In this document: one piece after another, positions 1 through 10,685 of the stretch | How the letters are laid out: every line of letters begins with the position of its first letter | How positions within the stretch are numbered: the stretch's first letter is position 1 | Notes under the pieces: generated by a model | Database searches by the model: none | What the model was told of the DNA's origin: nothing | The model's input: only the letters and a program-made list of their open reading frames with translations | Position numbers and translations under genes: made by a program | DNA from: Marinobacter sp. F4216 | GTDB lineage: Bacteria > Pseudomonadota > Gammaproteobacteria > Pseudomonadales > Oleiphilaceae | Length of the DNA: 64,000 bases | Direction: 5' to 3' | NCBI RefSeq assembly: GCF_019931195.1 | Contig: NZ_JAIOUO010000003.1 | Span: 744,001 to 808,000 of the forward strand

Positions 1-2
1 TC

Positions 3-737
3 GAGAGCCTGACAGGCATCGGGCGCTCAACCGCCGCCGCTATCCTGGCCCAGGCCTTCGGCAAGCGGGCCGCCATTCTGGATGGCAACGTCAAGCGGGT
101 TCTGGCCCGCTACCACGCCGTACCCGGATGGCCGGGCCGGACCAGCGTCCTGAACAGGTTGTGGGAATACGCGGAACAACACACGCCACACGATCGTGTG
201 CGCGACTACACCCAGGCCATCATGGACCTGGGCGCCATGGTGTGCACCCGAACGCGACCACAGTGCGACTCCTGCCCTCTGCAGGCGGACTGCACCGCCT
301 ACGCTCGTGGGGAGGCCACTCTTTATCCTGGTTCCAAGCCCAAGAAGGCCAAACCGGAAAAAACCACCTGGATGGTCATTTTGGAAGACTCACAAGGCAG
401 AATTATGCTGGAGCGACGTCCACCGTCCGGCATTTGGGGCGGCCTGTGGAGCCTGCCAGAACTGGACCCGGCTTTCGGCGCAGACGAACTACAGGATGCC
501 TGTGAGCGGAAGCTCGGCATTGCCTGCGAAACGCCTCAACTGATCAGCGGCTTCCGGCATACCTTCAGCCACTATCATTTGCACATTCAGCCAGCCCGGC
601 TGCGCGTACACAGCAGCCACGTCGTTGCTGATAGCGACAACCTGCGCTGGCTGCACCGGGACGAAGCGCTTACCCTGGGCTTGCCGGCCCCCATTCGCAC
701 CCTGCTCACTGACGCCGAACAGGCAGCGCTGCTCTGA
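3..737 (+). CDS. mutY: A/G-specific adenine glycosylase MutY (5' end outside window)
   Basis: MutY removes adenine mispaired with 8-oxoguanine. The reading frame is open from the first bases and ends at TGA 735-737, so the N-terminus is missing. Visible are the helix-hairpin-helix ([12 protein letters not shown]), then the stretch with the catalytic Asp ([14 protein letters not shown]), then the four cysteines of the 4Fe-4S loop in C-x6-C-x2-C-x5-C spacing ([17 protein letters not shown]). A C-terminal NUDIX-like domain that recognises 8-oxoG follows. The gene is followed after 74 bp by yggX, the common mutY-yggX arrangement in gammaproteobacteria. Confidence 0.96.
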   Translation, partial: ESLTGIGRSTAAAILAQAFGKRAAILDGNVKRVLARYHAVPGWPGRTSVLNRLWEYAEQHTPHDRVRDYTQAIMDLGAMVCTRTRPQCDSCPLQADCTAYARGEATLYPGSKPKKAKPEKTTWMVILEDSQGRIMLERRPPSGIWGGLWSLPELDPAFGADELQDACERKLGIACETPQLISGFRHTFSHYHLHIQPARLRVHSSHVVADSDNLRWLHRDEALTLGLPAPIRTLLTDAEQAALL

Positions 738-811
738 CGCACCGGGGTGCGCCAGAGCCCCTCCCCTTTCTGGTATCATGCCCGCAGATTCATTCACCTG
801 AAGGAGCGACC

Positions 812-1084
812 ATGAGCCGCACCGTTTTCTGCCGCAAGTATCAGAAGGAACTCGAAGGCCTGGACTTCCCCCCCATGCCCGGCAAAAAAGGCCAGGAACT
901 GTTCGAAACCGTCTCCAAACAGGCGTGGGAAGAATGGCAGTCCCAGCAAACCATGCTGATTAACGAAAAGCACCTGAGCCTGATGGACCCGAACACCCGC
1001 AAATACCTGCAGGCACAGATGGAACACTTCCTCGACAACGAACCGTTCGACAAGGCCGAAGGGTACGTGCCACCGGAGCAATAA
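812..1084 (+). CDS. yggX: YggX-type oxidative damage protection / Fe(II) trafficking protein
   Basis: A 90-residue protein, the usual length of the family. It begins [11 protein letters not shown] with the single conserved N-terminal Cys, and the middle has the family pattern of [21 protein letters not shown]. YggX limits damage to Fe-S clusters. The start has a good ribosome site (AAGGAGCG). It lies directly behind mutY and is probably cotranscribed; both act in oxidative stress defence. Confidence 0.95.
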   Translation: MSRTVFCRKYQKELEGLDFPPMPGKKGQELFETVSKQAWEEWQSQQTMLINEKHLSLMDPNTRKYLQAQMEHFLDNEPFDKAEGYVPPEQ

Positions 1085-1145
1085 CCGCTCATTGGTCAAG
1101 GGCTGAACAGCACCGAAAAGATTCGGATTTTTTTGCCACTCAGCC

Positions 1146-1174
1146 TTGACTCAAAACAGCGAAACCGGTTTAAT
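1146..1174 (+). promoter_or_regulatory. Sigma70 promoter of tRNA-Phe
   Basis: TTGACT at 1146-1151 and TTTAAT at 1169-1174 are separated by exactly 17 bp. A GC-rich discriminator (GCGCCCC) follows, as is usual for stringently controlled stable RNA promoters. The tRNA begins about 25 nt past the expected start site. Confidence 0.75.
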
Positions 1175-1205
1175 AGCGCCCCGTTGCACGACAGCACTGC
1201 AACAT

Positions 1206-1281
1206 GCCCGGATAGCTCAGTTGGTAGAGCAGGGGATTGAAAATCCCCGTGTCGGTGGTTCGATTCCGCCTCCGGGCACCA
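1206..1281 (+). tRNA. tRNA-Phe (GAA)
   Basis: A 76-nt cloverleaf: the acceptor 5' strand GCCCGGA pairs with TCCGGGC, followed by encoded ACCA. The anticodon stem GGGGA/TCCCC encloses TTGAAAA, giving anticodon GAA. The T-loop GGTTCGATTCC is normal. Its 3' 47 nt (1235-1281) are the left attachment site of the island and are repeated at 14004-14050; the tRNA itself remains intact. Confidence 0.97.
1235..1281 (+). repeat. attL: 47-bp direct repeat in the tRNA-Phe 3' end
   Basis: Identical to 14004-14050 over 47 bp, from the anticodon stem through CCA. Integration of tyrosine-recombinase elements into tRNA 3' ends leaves exactly this kind of duplication. Confidence 0.93.
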
Positions 1282-1297
1282 ACGAATTCAGTGAATT

Positions 1298-1323
1298 AGC
1301 CCGCTTTCTAGCGGGCTTTTTCG
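1298..1323 (+). terminator. Rho-independent terminator behind tRNA-Phe
   Basis: Stem AGCCCGC (1298-1304) pairs with GCGGGCT (1311-1317), followed by a T tract. A nearly identical core (GCCCGC/GCGGGC) follows attR at 14061-14094, so the element or the host supplies a terminator on both sides. Confidence 0.85.
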
Positions 1324-1338
1324 TTTCTGGATGGCCTC

Positions 1339-1358
1339 ATGGGACACTGATGGGGCAC
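1339..1358 (+). repeat. Candidate integrase arm-type sites, left end
   Basis: ATGGGACAC (1339-1347) and ATGGGGCAC (1350-1358) are direct repeats with an 11-bp period. A matching pair with the same period lies 126 bp before the start of attR (13870-13889). Paired motifs at both ends are typical of arm-type integrase sites; the assignment is inference. Confidence 0.45.
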
Positions 1359-1468
1359 CACGCTATAACTTAGCCATCCAAATGCGTTCGCCCCCTGCCC
1401 AAATCCCCTCAGCGATTGATACTGCTAGCAGCGCTCGATTACCTGAAACCGATGACTAGTTAAGGCAA

Positions 1469-1500
1469 GCAGTTAATCAGGCGCCCGCGTGGAGCGCGAC
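1469..1500 (-). repeat. Vestigial terminal CRISPR repeat
   Basis: The half at 1481-1500 matches a type I-C repeat (GCGCCCGCGTGGAGCGCGAC), but the half that would encode the crRNA 5' handle is degraded. It lies at the leader-distal end, where terminal repeats commonly decay. The 33-nt stretch 1501-1533 between it and the first good repeat is probably the oldest spacer. Confidence 0.7.
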
Positions 1501-1972
1501 CATGGCTGATGCCGCTTCAATGGTTCCTTTCAGGTTTCTATCCACGCGCCCCGCGAGGCACGACAAATAACCAGTACGGCAGCACCGCCTCGAGGTCGGT
1601 CTGATTTCTATCCATGCGCCCGTGCGGGGAGCGACTGTCCTTCAACCGCATCAGCGATTTGCGCAGGTCGTTTCTATCCGCGCGCCCTCATGGGGCGCGA
1701 CAGCCTCCAAAGCGACGTAGTACGTAGCCCAAGCGAAGTTTCTATCCACGCGCCCACACAGAGCGCGACCTGTTGATCAGATGCACGACTTCGCGGGTGT
1801 GATTGTTTCAATCCACGCGCCCGCATGGGGCACGACCCATGAAGCTTAGCCCGATTGAGGGCGAAGACATGTTTCTACCCACGGCCCCGCGCTACGGGCG
1901 CGACCTTCGATCTTCCTCGGTTGCCCAATCCGGCCGATAGTTTCTATCCACGCGCCCTAACGGAGGCACGAC

Positions 1973-2008
1973 CTTGTAGCGATATTCCGCGTATCGATCC
2001 TGTTAGCC
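1973..2008 (-). other. CRISPR spacer 7, probable target Microviridae major capsid gene
   Basis: Read on the minus (crRNA) strand in the first frame it gives G-stop-QDRYAEYRYK. It matches spacer 12 (2304-2339) at 28 of 36 positions, and six of the eight differences fall on third codon positions. The in-frame TAA, where spacer 12 has TAT (Tyr), suggests a point mutation after acquisition. Confidence 0.7.
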
Positions 2009-2303
2009 ATTTCTATCCGCGCGCCCCCCAAAGGGCGCGACCCACGCCTCTCCACAGCGGAGTATATGTTCCAGTGGTTTCTATCCACGCGCCCGCGTGA
2101 GGCCCGAACCCGTTACGCGCTTCCCCAACCCGTTTAACGTTTCTATCCACGCGCCCTCATAGGGCGCGAAACTTCGTGATTGTGCCTTCCATGTCCTTAC
2201 GCTTGTTTCGATCCGCGCGCCCGCGAAGGGCGCGACTGCGCGAGCTGGCACTTACCATGACGCGGCGGCATGTTTCTATCCACGCGCCCTCTTGGGGCGC
2301 GAC

Positions 2304-2339
2304 CTTGTAATGGTATTCCGCAAATCGCTCCTGATACCC
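2304..2339 (-). other. CRISPR spacer 12, probable target Microviridae major capsid gene
   Basis: The minus strand reads GYQERFAEYHYK from the first base. From memory, gokushovirus VP1 proteins carry a conserved FGYQERxAEYRYKPS motif; the identification is recall, not a search. The preceding Phe codon TTC would be the type I-C PAM. Confidence 0.7.
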
Positions 2340-2549
2340 GTTTCTATCCGCACGCCCCAAGGGGCGAGGCGCGCAAACGCAGCCTTCGACTTCTACACGA
2401 AGAAGTTTCAATCCACACGCCCGCATGGGGCGCGACTTGGCATTCACAAAGCCGGGCTCGGCAATTAATGGTTTCTATCCACGCGCCCAAATAGGTCGCG
2501 GTTTTGCGCAGTGTTGCAGAGCAGCAGTAAGCAAAACACCATCTATCAG

Positions 2550-3418
2550 TTACAACTTCTCTTCAACACTGACCCCTTCGGGCAAGCGTTCAGCATCGAT
2601 CGAAACTTTGTAGTCTGAAAAGCTTCTCGCGGGTGAACCCGGCTCCCCTTCAACACGTTCGACTTTGACCGTATCGAACAAAACATGTGCAGGGGCATTT
2701 CCTAAAGCATTCTCATGTTTGAAGATGATGAGTTTGCGTGCGGCCATTTCTCCCCGGGCTGCAGATCGATCATGCTCGAACATATTTATCAGTGACCGCC
2801 AGAAAACTTCCAGGTCTTCCTCGGAGAAGCCGGATTTCTCCGCCAACTTCGCTGAAATGAACCCGTGGACGCGGTAAAGGCCGTAAGGAACGATATGTTT
2901 GCGCCCCATGGTCCTCTCTTTTTCAAGATCTCGCTCATTGGTCACCGCCATCCGCGTGATCGTCACTTCCATCGGAACAATAGGATCTATGGAGCTGGCA
3001 AAAGCCATCTGGATAGGCCCCCTGACCTGGCCGGCGTTAACTTCTGTAGTCATCACTGCTCCGAACGTACGGATATCGAAAAAGTTCTTGGACATCCATG
3101 CCGTCAGCTCGCGAGCTTTGGCCTCGTTTCTTGGAAGCTTCTTGGGCTCCGGCTCGATTTCCAGAGCTTCGTATGCTCTCTTGTGCTGATTGTTCAACAC
3201 AGATTTTTCCTGCATGTAGATGGCAAAGCCCGGCTCACTTTCTTTCTCCATTGCAACATAGTTGCGCACCTTTCGCTTAAGGCAAACATCCGTAACCAAC
3301 CCCTGGTTAGTTTCCGGATCTAGTCGGGGCATATTGCCAGCGTCTGGGTCTCCATTAGGGTTGCCATTGGTGACTTCGAACAGGTAAACGAATTCGTAGC
3401 GATTTGAAATGACCGACA

Positions 3419-3419
<1 letters not shown>
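2550..3419 (-). CDS. cas7c: Type I-C Cascade backbone protein Cas7 (Csd2)
   Basis: Forms the helical filament along the crRNA spacer. 289 residues, the normal Csd2 length, with the family N-terminus ([21 protein letters not shown]) that covers the ferredoxin-like RAMP core. The start overlaps the cas8c stop as TAATG and has a GGAGAAG ribosome site, so translation is coupled. The stop is 47 bp from the first CRISPR repeat: the positions where cas4, cas1, cas2 and a leader normally stand are absent. No frameshift or internal stop is seen. Confidence 0.96.
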
Positions 3420-5913
<2,494 letters not shown>

Positions 5914-8133
5914 TCATATCACTGAACGCTCTGCATTGATAAACACATTGTTGTCCCAATTCAGGCCGTACCTTGGGTGGTACAGATCCTGATTCACTAA
6001 CTCCATAAACTGCGTACCGAATCGGTCCGGCTGAACGGCCTCGATCGCTCTCGCTTGTTGCAGCTCTCTAAAGCCCTGTTCCGGCACCTGGACGAGGTAA
6101 GGTTGAAGCGCTCTGGCCAATGAACCGCAGTGTTCTGCGTACTTGAGCCCACGCAGTGCTTCTTTAGCCGCGGCATCGTACGGCACGATCACGGGCAGCA
6201 TTACACTCTCGATCATCCGGAATTTTGACGCGATAGTTTCATAGGGGATGCCCTCAATTTGCCCCTCCTCCGACAAGCCGAGAAGATCGTGCGCATCAAG
6301 GTGTTTAGCGCCTTTTTGCCAGTACAGTTCAGCGAAATAATCATTAATCGCTTCGAGACAAAAAACGTCGTCGCCGTAACGACGGAAGATTGCGCGGGCG
6401 GCTTGGGCGAACTGCTTCAGTTCCGGAGGCGTCGACCAATCGCTACCCACACCAAAGACACTCACATTACTTTCTTCAGGAGGCCAGCGGCCTTCGCGAT
6501 TGCATCGACCCGCAGCTTGAGCGATCGAATCCAATCCGGCTTCTGCCCGATAGACGGCCGGAAAATCCACGTCCACACCCGCTTCGATCAAGGAAGTCGA
6601 TATCAAACGACAGGGTTTACCCTCATGAAGACGCTGCCGTATCTCCGCCAGGGCATCACTCCTGTGTTTTGCGCACATCAGTGTGGTGAGATGTCGAGCA
6701 CCGGGTTCCTGGCTGATGGCTTCATACAAGAAGCGCGCATGCCGGCGGTTGTTGACGATGCATAACACTTGGGGGTGGACTTTCAGCTCAGCCACAAGCG
6801 CTTCGTCAGTCAGTGTCCCGCGGTGATGCAAGGAGACCCTATTCAATCGCGCGTGAAGCGCTTGCGGTTCTGGGGCGAGCTCGCGGACATCCTCAAGCCC
6901 CCCCTCAAACCCCTCCACCCGCTGCAGAGCCGGCTGAGTGGCAGTGCAAAGCACAAGACTGGTTTGGTAATTCAACGCCAGTTCGTTCATTGCTGCGACA
7001 CAGGGGCGGAGCAACTTAAGTGGTAAGGTTTGGGCCTCGTCCAGTATCACCACACTGCCAGTAATGTTGTGGAGTTTTCGACACTTGGAGGGCCGATCAG
7101 CGAACAAGCTTTCGAAGAACTGGACTGCGGTTGTTACGACGATCGGGGCATCCCAATTTTCCATCGCCAGTTTCAGTTTTTCGCGTGCTTGAGGGTCTTT
7201 ATTGGTGTCATCCCTAAACGCGCTGTGATGCTCAAGCACGGTATCCTCACCAAGTTTCCCCAAAGCGTCTCGGAACACAGCGGCGTTTTGCTCAACAATG
7301 CTAGTGAAGGGGATCACGTAAATGACCCGCCGCAACCCATGGTGAATGGCATGATCTAGAGCGAAGGCCAATGAACTGAGTGTCTTACCACCGCCCGTCG
7401 GCACATTCAGCGAGAACAAACCCGCCTCTTTGGGGGCCTGTTTGCGCACGTGCTGGAGGATGCGTGCCCTCTCCTTGTTAACGAGCGTCTCTGTATCAAA
7501 TTGATTCAGGTGATGATCAAGTTGTTCCTTCAGAGCATAGAGCGAAGGGGGTTCCTGATCGCGGAGCAAGATCTTTCCTTCCGTGCGTGCGTAGAAAGCT
7601 TCCGTGTCCAGGTAGTCCGCATCGACGAGAGTGGAGAAAAGCATTCGGCCAAAGAAGGCATACTGAAAGAAGCGCCGTTCCGCTACTGCCTTCAAATCGG
7701 GCGGTTTCGGAGCGGAGCGCAAGCTCAACTCCTGTTCCCAAACGGACAGCAGAACTGGAAGTTCTTTACGCAGCCGATCCTTCAAACTACTGCGTCGCTT
7801 CCCATCGAGACCATTTGGGAGCCCCGCGTGATGACCAGCAATCCCATAAGCGATCAGTGCCCCCAGCATACCGTATCGCTCACGGACAACAATCGCCCCA
7901 TGGGTCGCATGATCCACGCGCGTCAGATCGCCACTGAGGCGGCCCTGGAATTCATCGGTATACTTTCCAAGATCGTGGAGCAATCCGGCGAGTTCTGCAC
8001 ACTCTCCACCACCGAAGTACTGTGCCTTCCTGTAGGCAAGCTCACCGACAGAGATCAAGTGGTCCGCCAGACGCTGCCAGTCCTGCTTATCAGGGTTTGA
8101 TGTCGAGTGTGCGTAAAAAGATTCTTCAGGCAC
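5914..8133 (-). CDS. cas3: CRISPR nuclease-helicase Cas3 (HD + DExD/H)
   Basis: 739 residues. The HD nuclease domain shows H25 and the H53-D54 pair in LLHDLGK. The helicase core has Walker A (VPTGGGKT, about 244-251), motif II as DEAQ (365-368) and the IPFTSIVEQN motif. The start is GTG at 8133 behind GGAGGGGG. It is the first gene of the effector operon cas3-cas5c-cas8c-cas7c. All catalytic motifs are present, so interference should be possible. Confidence 0.96.
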   Translation of the reverse strand: MPEESFYAHSTSNPDKQDWQRLADHLISVGELAYRKAQYFGGGECAELAGLLHDLGKYTDEFQGRLSGDLTRVDHATHGAIVVRERYGMLGALIAYGIAGHHAGLPNGLDGKRRSSLKDRLRKELPVLLSVWEQELSLRSAPKPPDLKAVAERRFFQYAFFGRMLFSTLVDADYLDTEAFYARTEGKILLRDQEPPSLYALKEQLDHHLNQFDTETLVNKERARILQHVRKQAPKEAGLFSLNVPTGGGKTLSSLAFALDHAIHHGLRRVIYVIPFTSIVEQNAAVFRDALGKLGEDTVLEHHSAFRDDTNKDPQAREKLKLAMENWDAPIVVTTAVQFFESLFADRPSKCRKLHNITGSVVILDEAQTLPLKLLRPCVAAMNELALNYQTSLVLCTATQPALQRVEGFEGGLEDVRELAPEPQALHARLNRVSLHHRGTLTDEALVAELKVHPQVLCIVNNRRHARFLYEAISQEPGARHLTTLMCAKHRSDALAEIRQRLHEGKPCRLISTSLIEAGVDVDFPAVYRAEAGLDSIAQAAGRCNREGRWPPEESNVSVFGVGSDWSTPPELKQFAQAARAIFRRYGDDVFCLEAINDYFAELYWQKGAKHLDAHDLLGLSEEGQIEGIPYETIASKFRMIESVMLPVIVPYDAAAKEALRGLKYAEHCGSLARALQPYLVQVPEQGFRELQQARAIEAVQPDRFGTQFMELVNQDLYHPRYGLNWDNNVFINAERSVI

Positions 8134-8317
8134 GAGTCCCCCTCCGTGAGTTCATCAGCCCAATAAACCGCAGAATGCCCCTTTATTTCATCCAGTTCTG
8201 TACAAGCACAAACTAAGACAACGATCGCTTGGGCACGGCTTTCCTTAATGCGTTGAGTATTCTGCTGCGTTCAGCTGAGTTCTCCCAAAGACCTGCACAA
8301 ACCTTACCCGCCGTTGA

Positions 8318-8332
8318 CGACAAATAGTGTCG
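8318..8332. promoter_or_regulatory. Candidate operator upstream of cas3
   Basis: CGACA (8318-8322) and TGTCG (8328-8332) form an inverted repeat with a 5-nt centre, in the 217-bp gap between the WYL gene and cas3. A tandem TTTTGCTCAA repeat lies beside it at the WYL stop. Both could be bound by the WYL regulator; this is inference from position. Confidence 0.35.
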
Positions 8333-8350
8333 CTTTAAAACAACTTTTGC

Positions 8351-9349
8351 TCAATTTTTGCTCAAGCGATCCAAGCCAGCCTGCAACTCTTGTCGAATTT
8401 GATCACGAAGCCAGTCGGGCTCAAGGATGTCGATGTTCGTGGACTGAGCAATGAGCCACCACCGCAAGTCCTGGGTATCCCGCACAGTGACAGAAATTTC
8501 AAAATCGGTATCGGTGTTTCGGAGCTCACACTGATCCAGGCCCAGCGGGGCCTCAAGCACATGATTCATCGCAGGTTTGTCGCACCGAATTCTTAGCAAT
8601 ATAGGGTCGGTGGATTTGAGGATGCCCATAGCGCCCGAGCGGATGAACAAATCCAAGTTGAAGTTCTCAGGAAGCTCAGCCGGCTCGTCCAACCGAATCC
8701 CCGAGCGCGCCCTGTGCAGAACCAACTGCCGGATGCCATCGCGCCCGTCGATGCGACCGATCAGATAGACATTGGGATCCCGAAAGACCAGTCCATAAGG
8801 ATGAACGGTGACTATCTCAGGTGCCGGCCAGTTGCGGGCCTGGTAGTTCAACTCGCAACACCGTTCTGTCAGCAAAGCTTCGGTGACGGCTTCCAGGACG
8901 TCCGGGTCTATATCAGGACGCCGACCGCTAAGTCCCCGGTTGATGACTCTCACCCGCTCAGGCCATTTACCAAAAAGCTCCTCGTCATGCGCAAGTGCTT
9001 TTCTTGAGCCTTTGAAATGGGCCTCCATGTGTGACAGCGCACGTTGAGGAAGCACTGGCGTTAAATAAGCCCTAGCGAGCTCAAACGTAAGTGCAGCAGG
9101 CAAGTCAAGCGCGGGAATAATCTCAACAGTCGCGTCTCGTTCGAACGACCATTGGTGGGGGCGCACGTCTTCATCTACGACCAAAGGGAAATAGGTGGAA
9201 AGCTTTTCCAAGTCTCGCTGAATCGAGCGAATGCTGACTCCAAAACCGTTATCATTGAGGCGGCCAGCAAGAGCTGTCGTTGTAATGCTGTTCGGGTACC
9301 GTGGCACCAACTTCAGCATAGCGAGGTATCTGACTGCCGTGTCGGACAT
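8351..9349 (-). CDS. WYL-domain transcriptional regulator (cas operon associated)
   Basis: 332 residues: an N-terminal winged helix (about 1-65, with the HTH pattern TTTALAGRLNDNGFGVSIRSIQRDLEKL) and a central WYL-type ligand domain (about 145-215), followed by a C-terminal WCX-like extension. WYL proteins sense nucleic-acid or nucleotide ligands and often control phage defence loci. It stands immediately upstream of cas3 in the same direction, 217 bp apart, so it may repress or activate the cas operon or its own gene. No other defence gene accompanies it. Confidence 0.88.
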   Translation of the reverse strand: MSDTAVRYLAMLKLVPRYPNSITTTALAGRLNDNGFGVSIRSIQRDLEKLSTYFPLVVDEDVRPHQWSFERDATVEIIPALDLPAALTFELARAYLTPVLPQRALSHMEAHFKGSRKALAHDEELFGKWPERVRVINRGLSGRRPDIDPDVLEAVTEALLTERCCELNYQARNWPAPEIVTVHPYGLVFRDPNVYLIGRIDGRDGIRQLVLHRARSGIRLDEPAELPENFNLDLFIRSGAMGILKSTDPILLRIRCDKPAMNHVLEAPLGLDQCELRNTDTDFEISVTVRDTQDLRWWLIAQSTNIDILEPDWLRDQIRQELQAGLDRLSKN

Positions 9350-9853
9350 TCCTTTTCCTTTTTATTTTTCTCCTTCACCTTAGCAATAGAAGAATCAAAG
9401 GGGCAATGTGGGCAGAGCTATTGCCACTTGATAAATCGAACCCTGCTTTCGTAACGTCCCGCCGCCCACTCCCGAGGCAATTTAAAAGCAGTTCTCCATA
9501 ATAGTGTGGACTTGCCCAGTAGCCATTAGTCTGACCTCCAAGAGAGATGTCGCTCTCGGTTAACGCAACGCTGACTTAAGATCGAAGTATTAGCGGCGCC
9601 ACTACCCAGGCCTACCCCAAAAGGAACGACAGACTCTGAGATGGTATCGGGTTACGGCGCGCTGCAATGTTTCCAAGCAATACAAAAACTAAACATGGAA
9701 TTGCCTCCTGAAAAGGAAGTGGGGGACCTCCATGGTTAAAATAAGTCCGCACCGAGGTCTACAACAAGCGCCAGATGTCGGACTGGTTTTCCGCTGAGCG
9801 CCAAACCAGTTGAAAATGCAGGCGACGATCGGCCGATTCACCAACCAACGGAT
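9350..9853. other. Intergenic region, no confident gene
   Basis: About 500 bp between the WYL regulator and the small lipoprotein. Both genes point away from it, so it must hold both promoters. Short open stretches exist (for example around 9755-9820), but none has a start, ribosome site or recognisable product. It could include decayed mobile DNA; I cannot name it. Confidence 0.5.
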
Positions 9854-10252
9854 TTGAATATTTTGAAGAATGTCCTCTTTTCAGTAGGGATGCTGCCCCT
9901 ATTAGCAGGCTGTACATTTGCCCACGTCTCTTCAACGCCAATGCATATTGAGGGAATTGGAAAGGTTTTTCGTTACGAGGGACGCTCCAATTTTTCCCAT
10001 CAACTCAAGAAAGCTGATGAGATGATGGCGTCGACCTGTAAAGAGGAAAATGGTGGGTATCCGGTAATTGTTGATCATAGGCAAAAGGACCTTGGATTTA
10101 TCGTCCTAGGCTCTAGCCAATCCACAACGAATCTCAGTGCAAACTCATATGGCAGTTCTATATACGGTACAGCGACAACGTCATCATATGGGTCCGGTAA
10201 CGCGATGAAAAACCATAATCAGGTCATACTATTTAAGTGTGAAACTGAATAA
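9854..10252 (+). CDS. Small lipoprotein of unknown function
   Basis: 132 residues with a signal peptide and lipobox LLAGC near residue 20, so it is probably anchored in a membrane. The mature part has two Cys residues and a Ser/Thr/Gly/Tyr-rich stretch (about 96-117), and ends in a Cys-containing beta-like segment. The start is TTG with only a weak ribosome site, so the 5' end is uncertain. Base composition is AT-richer than the chromosome. It is the only island gene with no evident link to mobility or CRISPR. Function unknown. Confidence 0.65.
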   Translation: MNILKNVLFSVGMLPLLAGCTFAHVSSTPMHIEGIGKVFRYEGRSNFSHQLKKADEMMASTCKEENGGYPVIVDHRQKDLGFIVLGSSQSTTNLSANSYGSSIYGTATTSSYGSGNAMKNHNQVILFKCETE

Positions 10253-10685
10253 TTCTGACTGCCTAGAAAATGCAGTGCTTGCCAGTAATTCAAATGCATG
10301 ACCAGCCAAGGACGGCGATGTTTCATCGTAATGCCTTTAGGCTTGGGAAGGGCTCTCTCCACCCCTCCTAGCCAGCCTCCCAAATTCTGATAAACCGAGC
10401 GAATCTCAATCCCTCCGCCCCTCACGTGCCCCACCCTAACTCAGCAAATACATAAACAACTGTTTTTTATCTGTTTTTGAGACATTTCACGGGGATTACG
10501 TATCCCATGGTTGCCATGACATGGATGCTATGGATACAGTTAAAAAGAGAGGCGGGTTACTAGACAGCTACTCACCCGGTATCCAGCAGCCCATGCGCAG
10601 ACGACGTTCTGCCAGCAAAATAAGTATGTGAGGCCCCCTCTACCCCCCATTTCACAAGGACTTGCATCACAAGGAGAAGTGCGCC
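10253..10685. other. Intergenic region before the integrase, with operator-like repeats
   Basis: Holds the integrase promoter region. GGGAT/ATCCC form an inverted repeat at 10492-10506, followed at once by a cluster of CCATG/CATGG elements (10505-10535). Such repeats near int are candidate binding sites for excisionase or regulators. No gene is supported. Confidence 0.45.

Larger units (their letters stand above)
1534..2502 (-). CRISPR. Type I-C CRISPR array, 15 non-identical repeats, 14 spacers
   Basis: Repeats of 31-34 bp start at 1534, 1604, 1670, 1738, 1805, 1871, 1940, 2009, 2077, 2139, 2205, 2272, 2340, 2405 and 2471. Spacers are 30-39 nt, mostly 34-36. Read on the minus strand, the repeats follow the I-C type: GTCGCG stem, variable loop, GGGCGCG stem, then GATAGAAAC as crRNA handle. 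Transcription direction is therefore that of the cas operon. No two repeats are identical. Variation sits mainly in the loop and the outer stem arm; the handle differs at one main position (A-U-A/U/C-GAAAC). Only 47 bp separate the first repeat from the cas7c stop. Confidence 0.95.

Noticed and set aside
1855..2494. Open frames running through the CRISPR array on both strands
   Set aside because: Arise from the spacing of repeats; translations repeat the FYPRA/FLSTR-type motifs of the repeat.
9759..9941. 60-codon minus-strand frame overlapping the lipoprotein start
   Set aside because: No support beyond an open frame; could be decayed mobile DNA but cannot be named.
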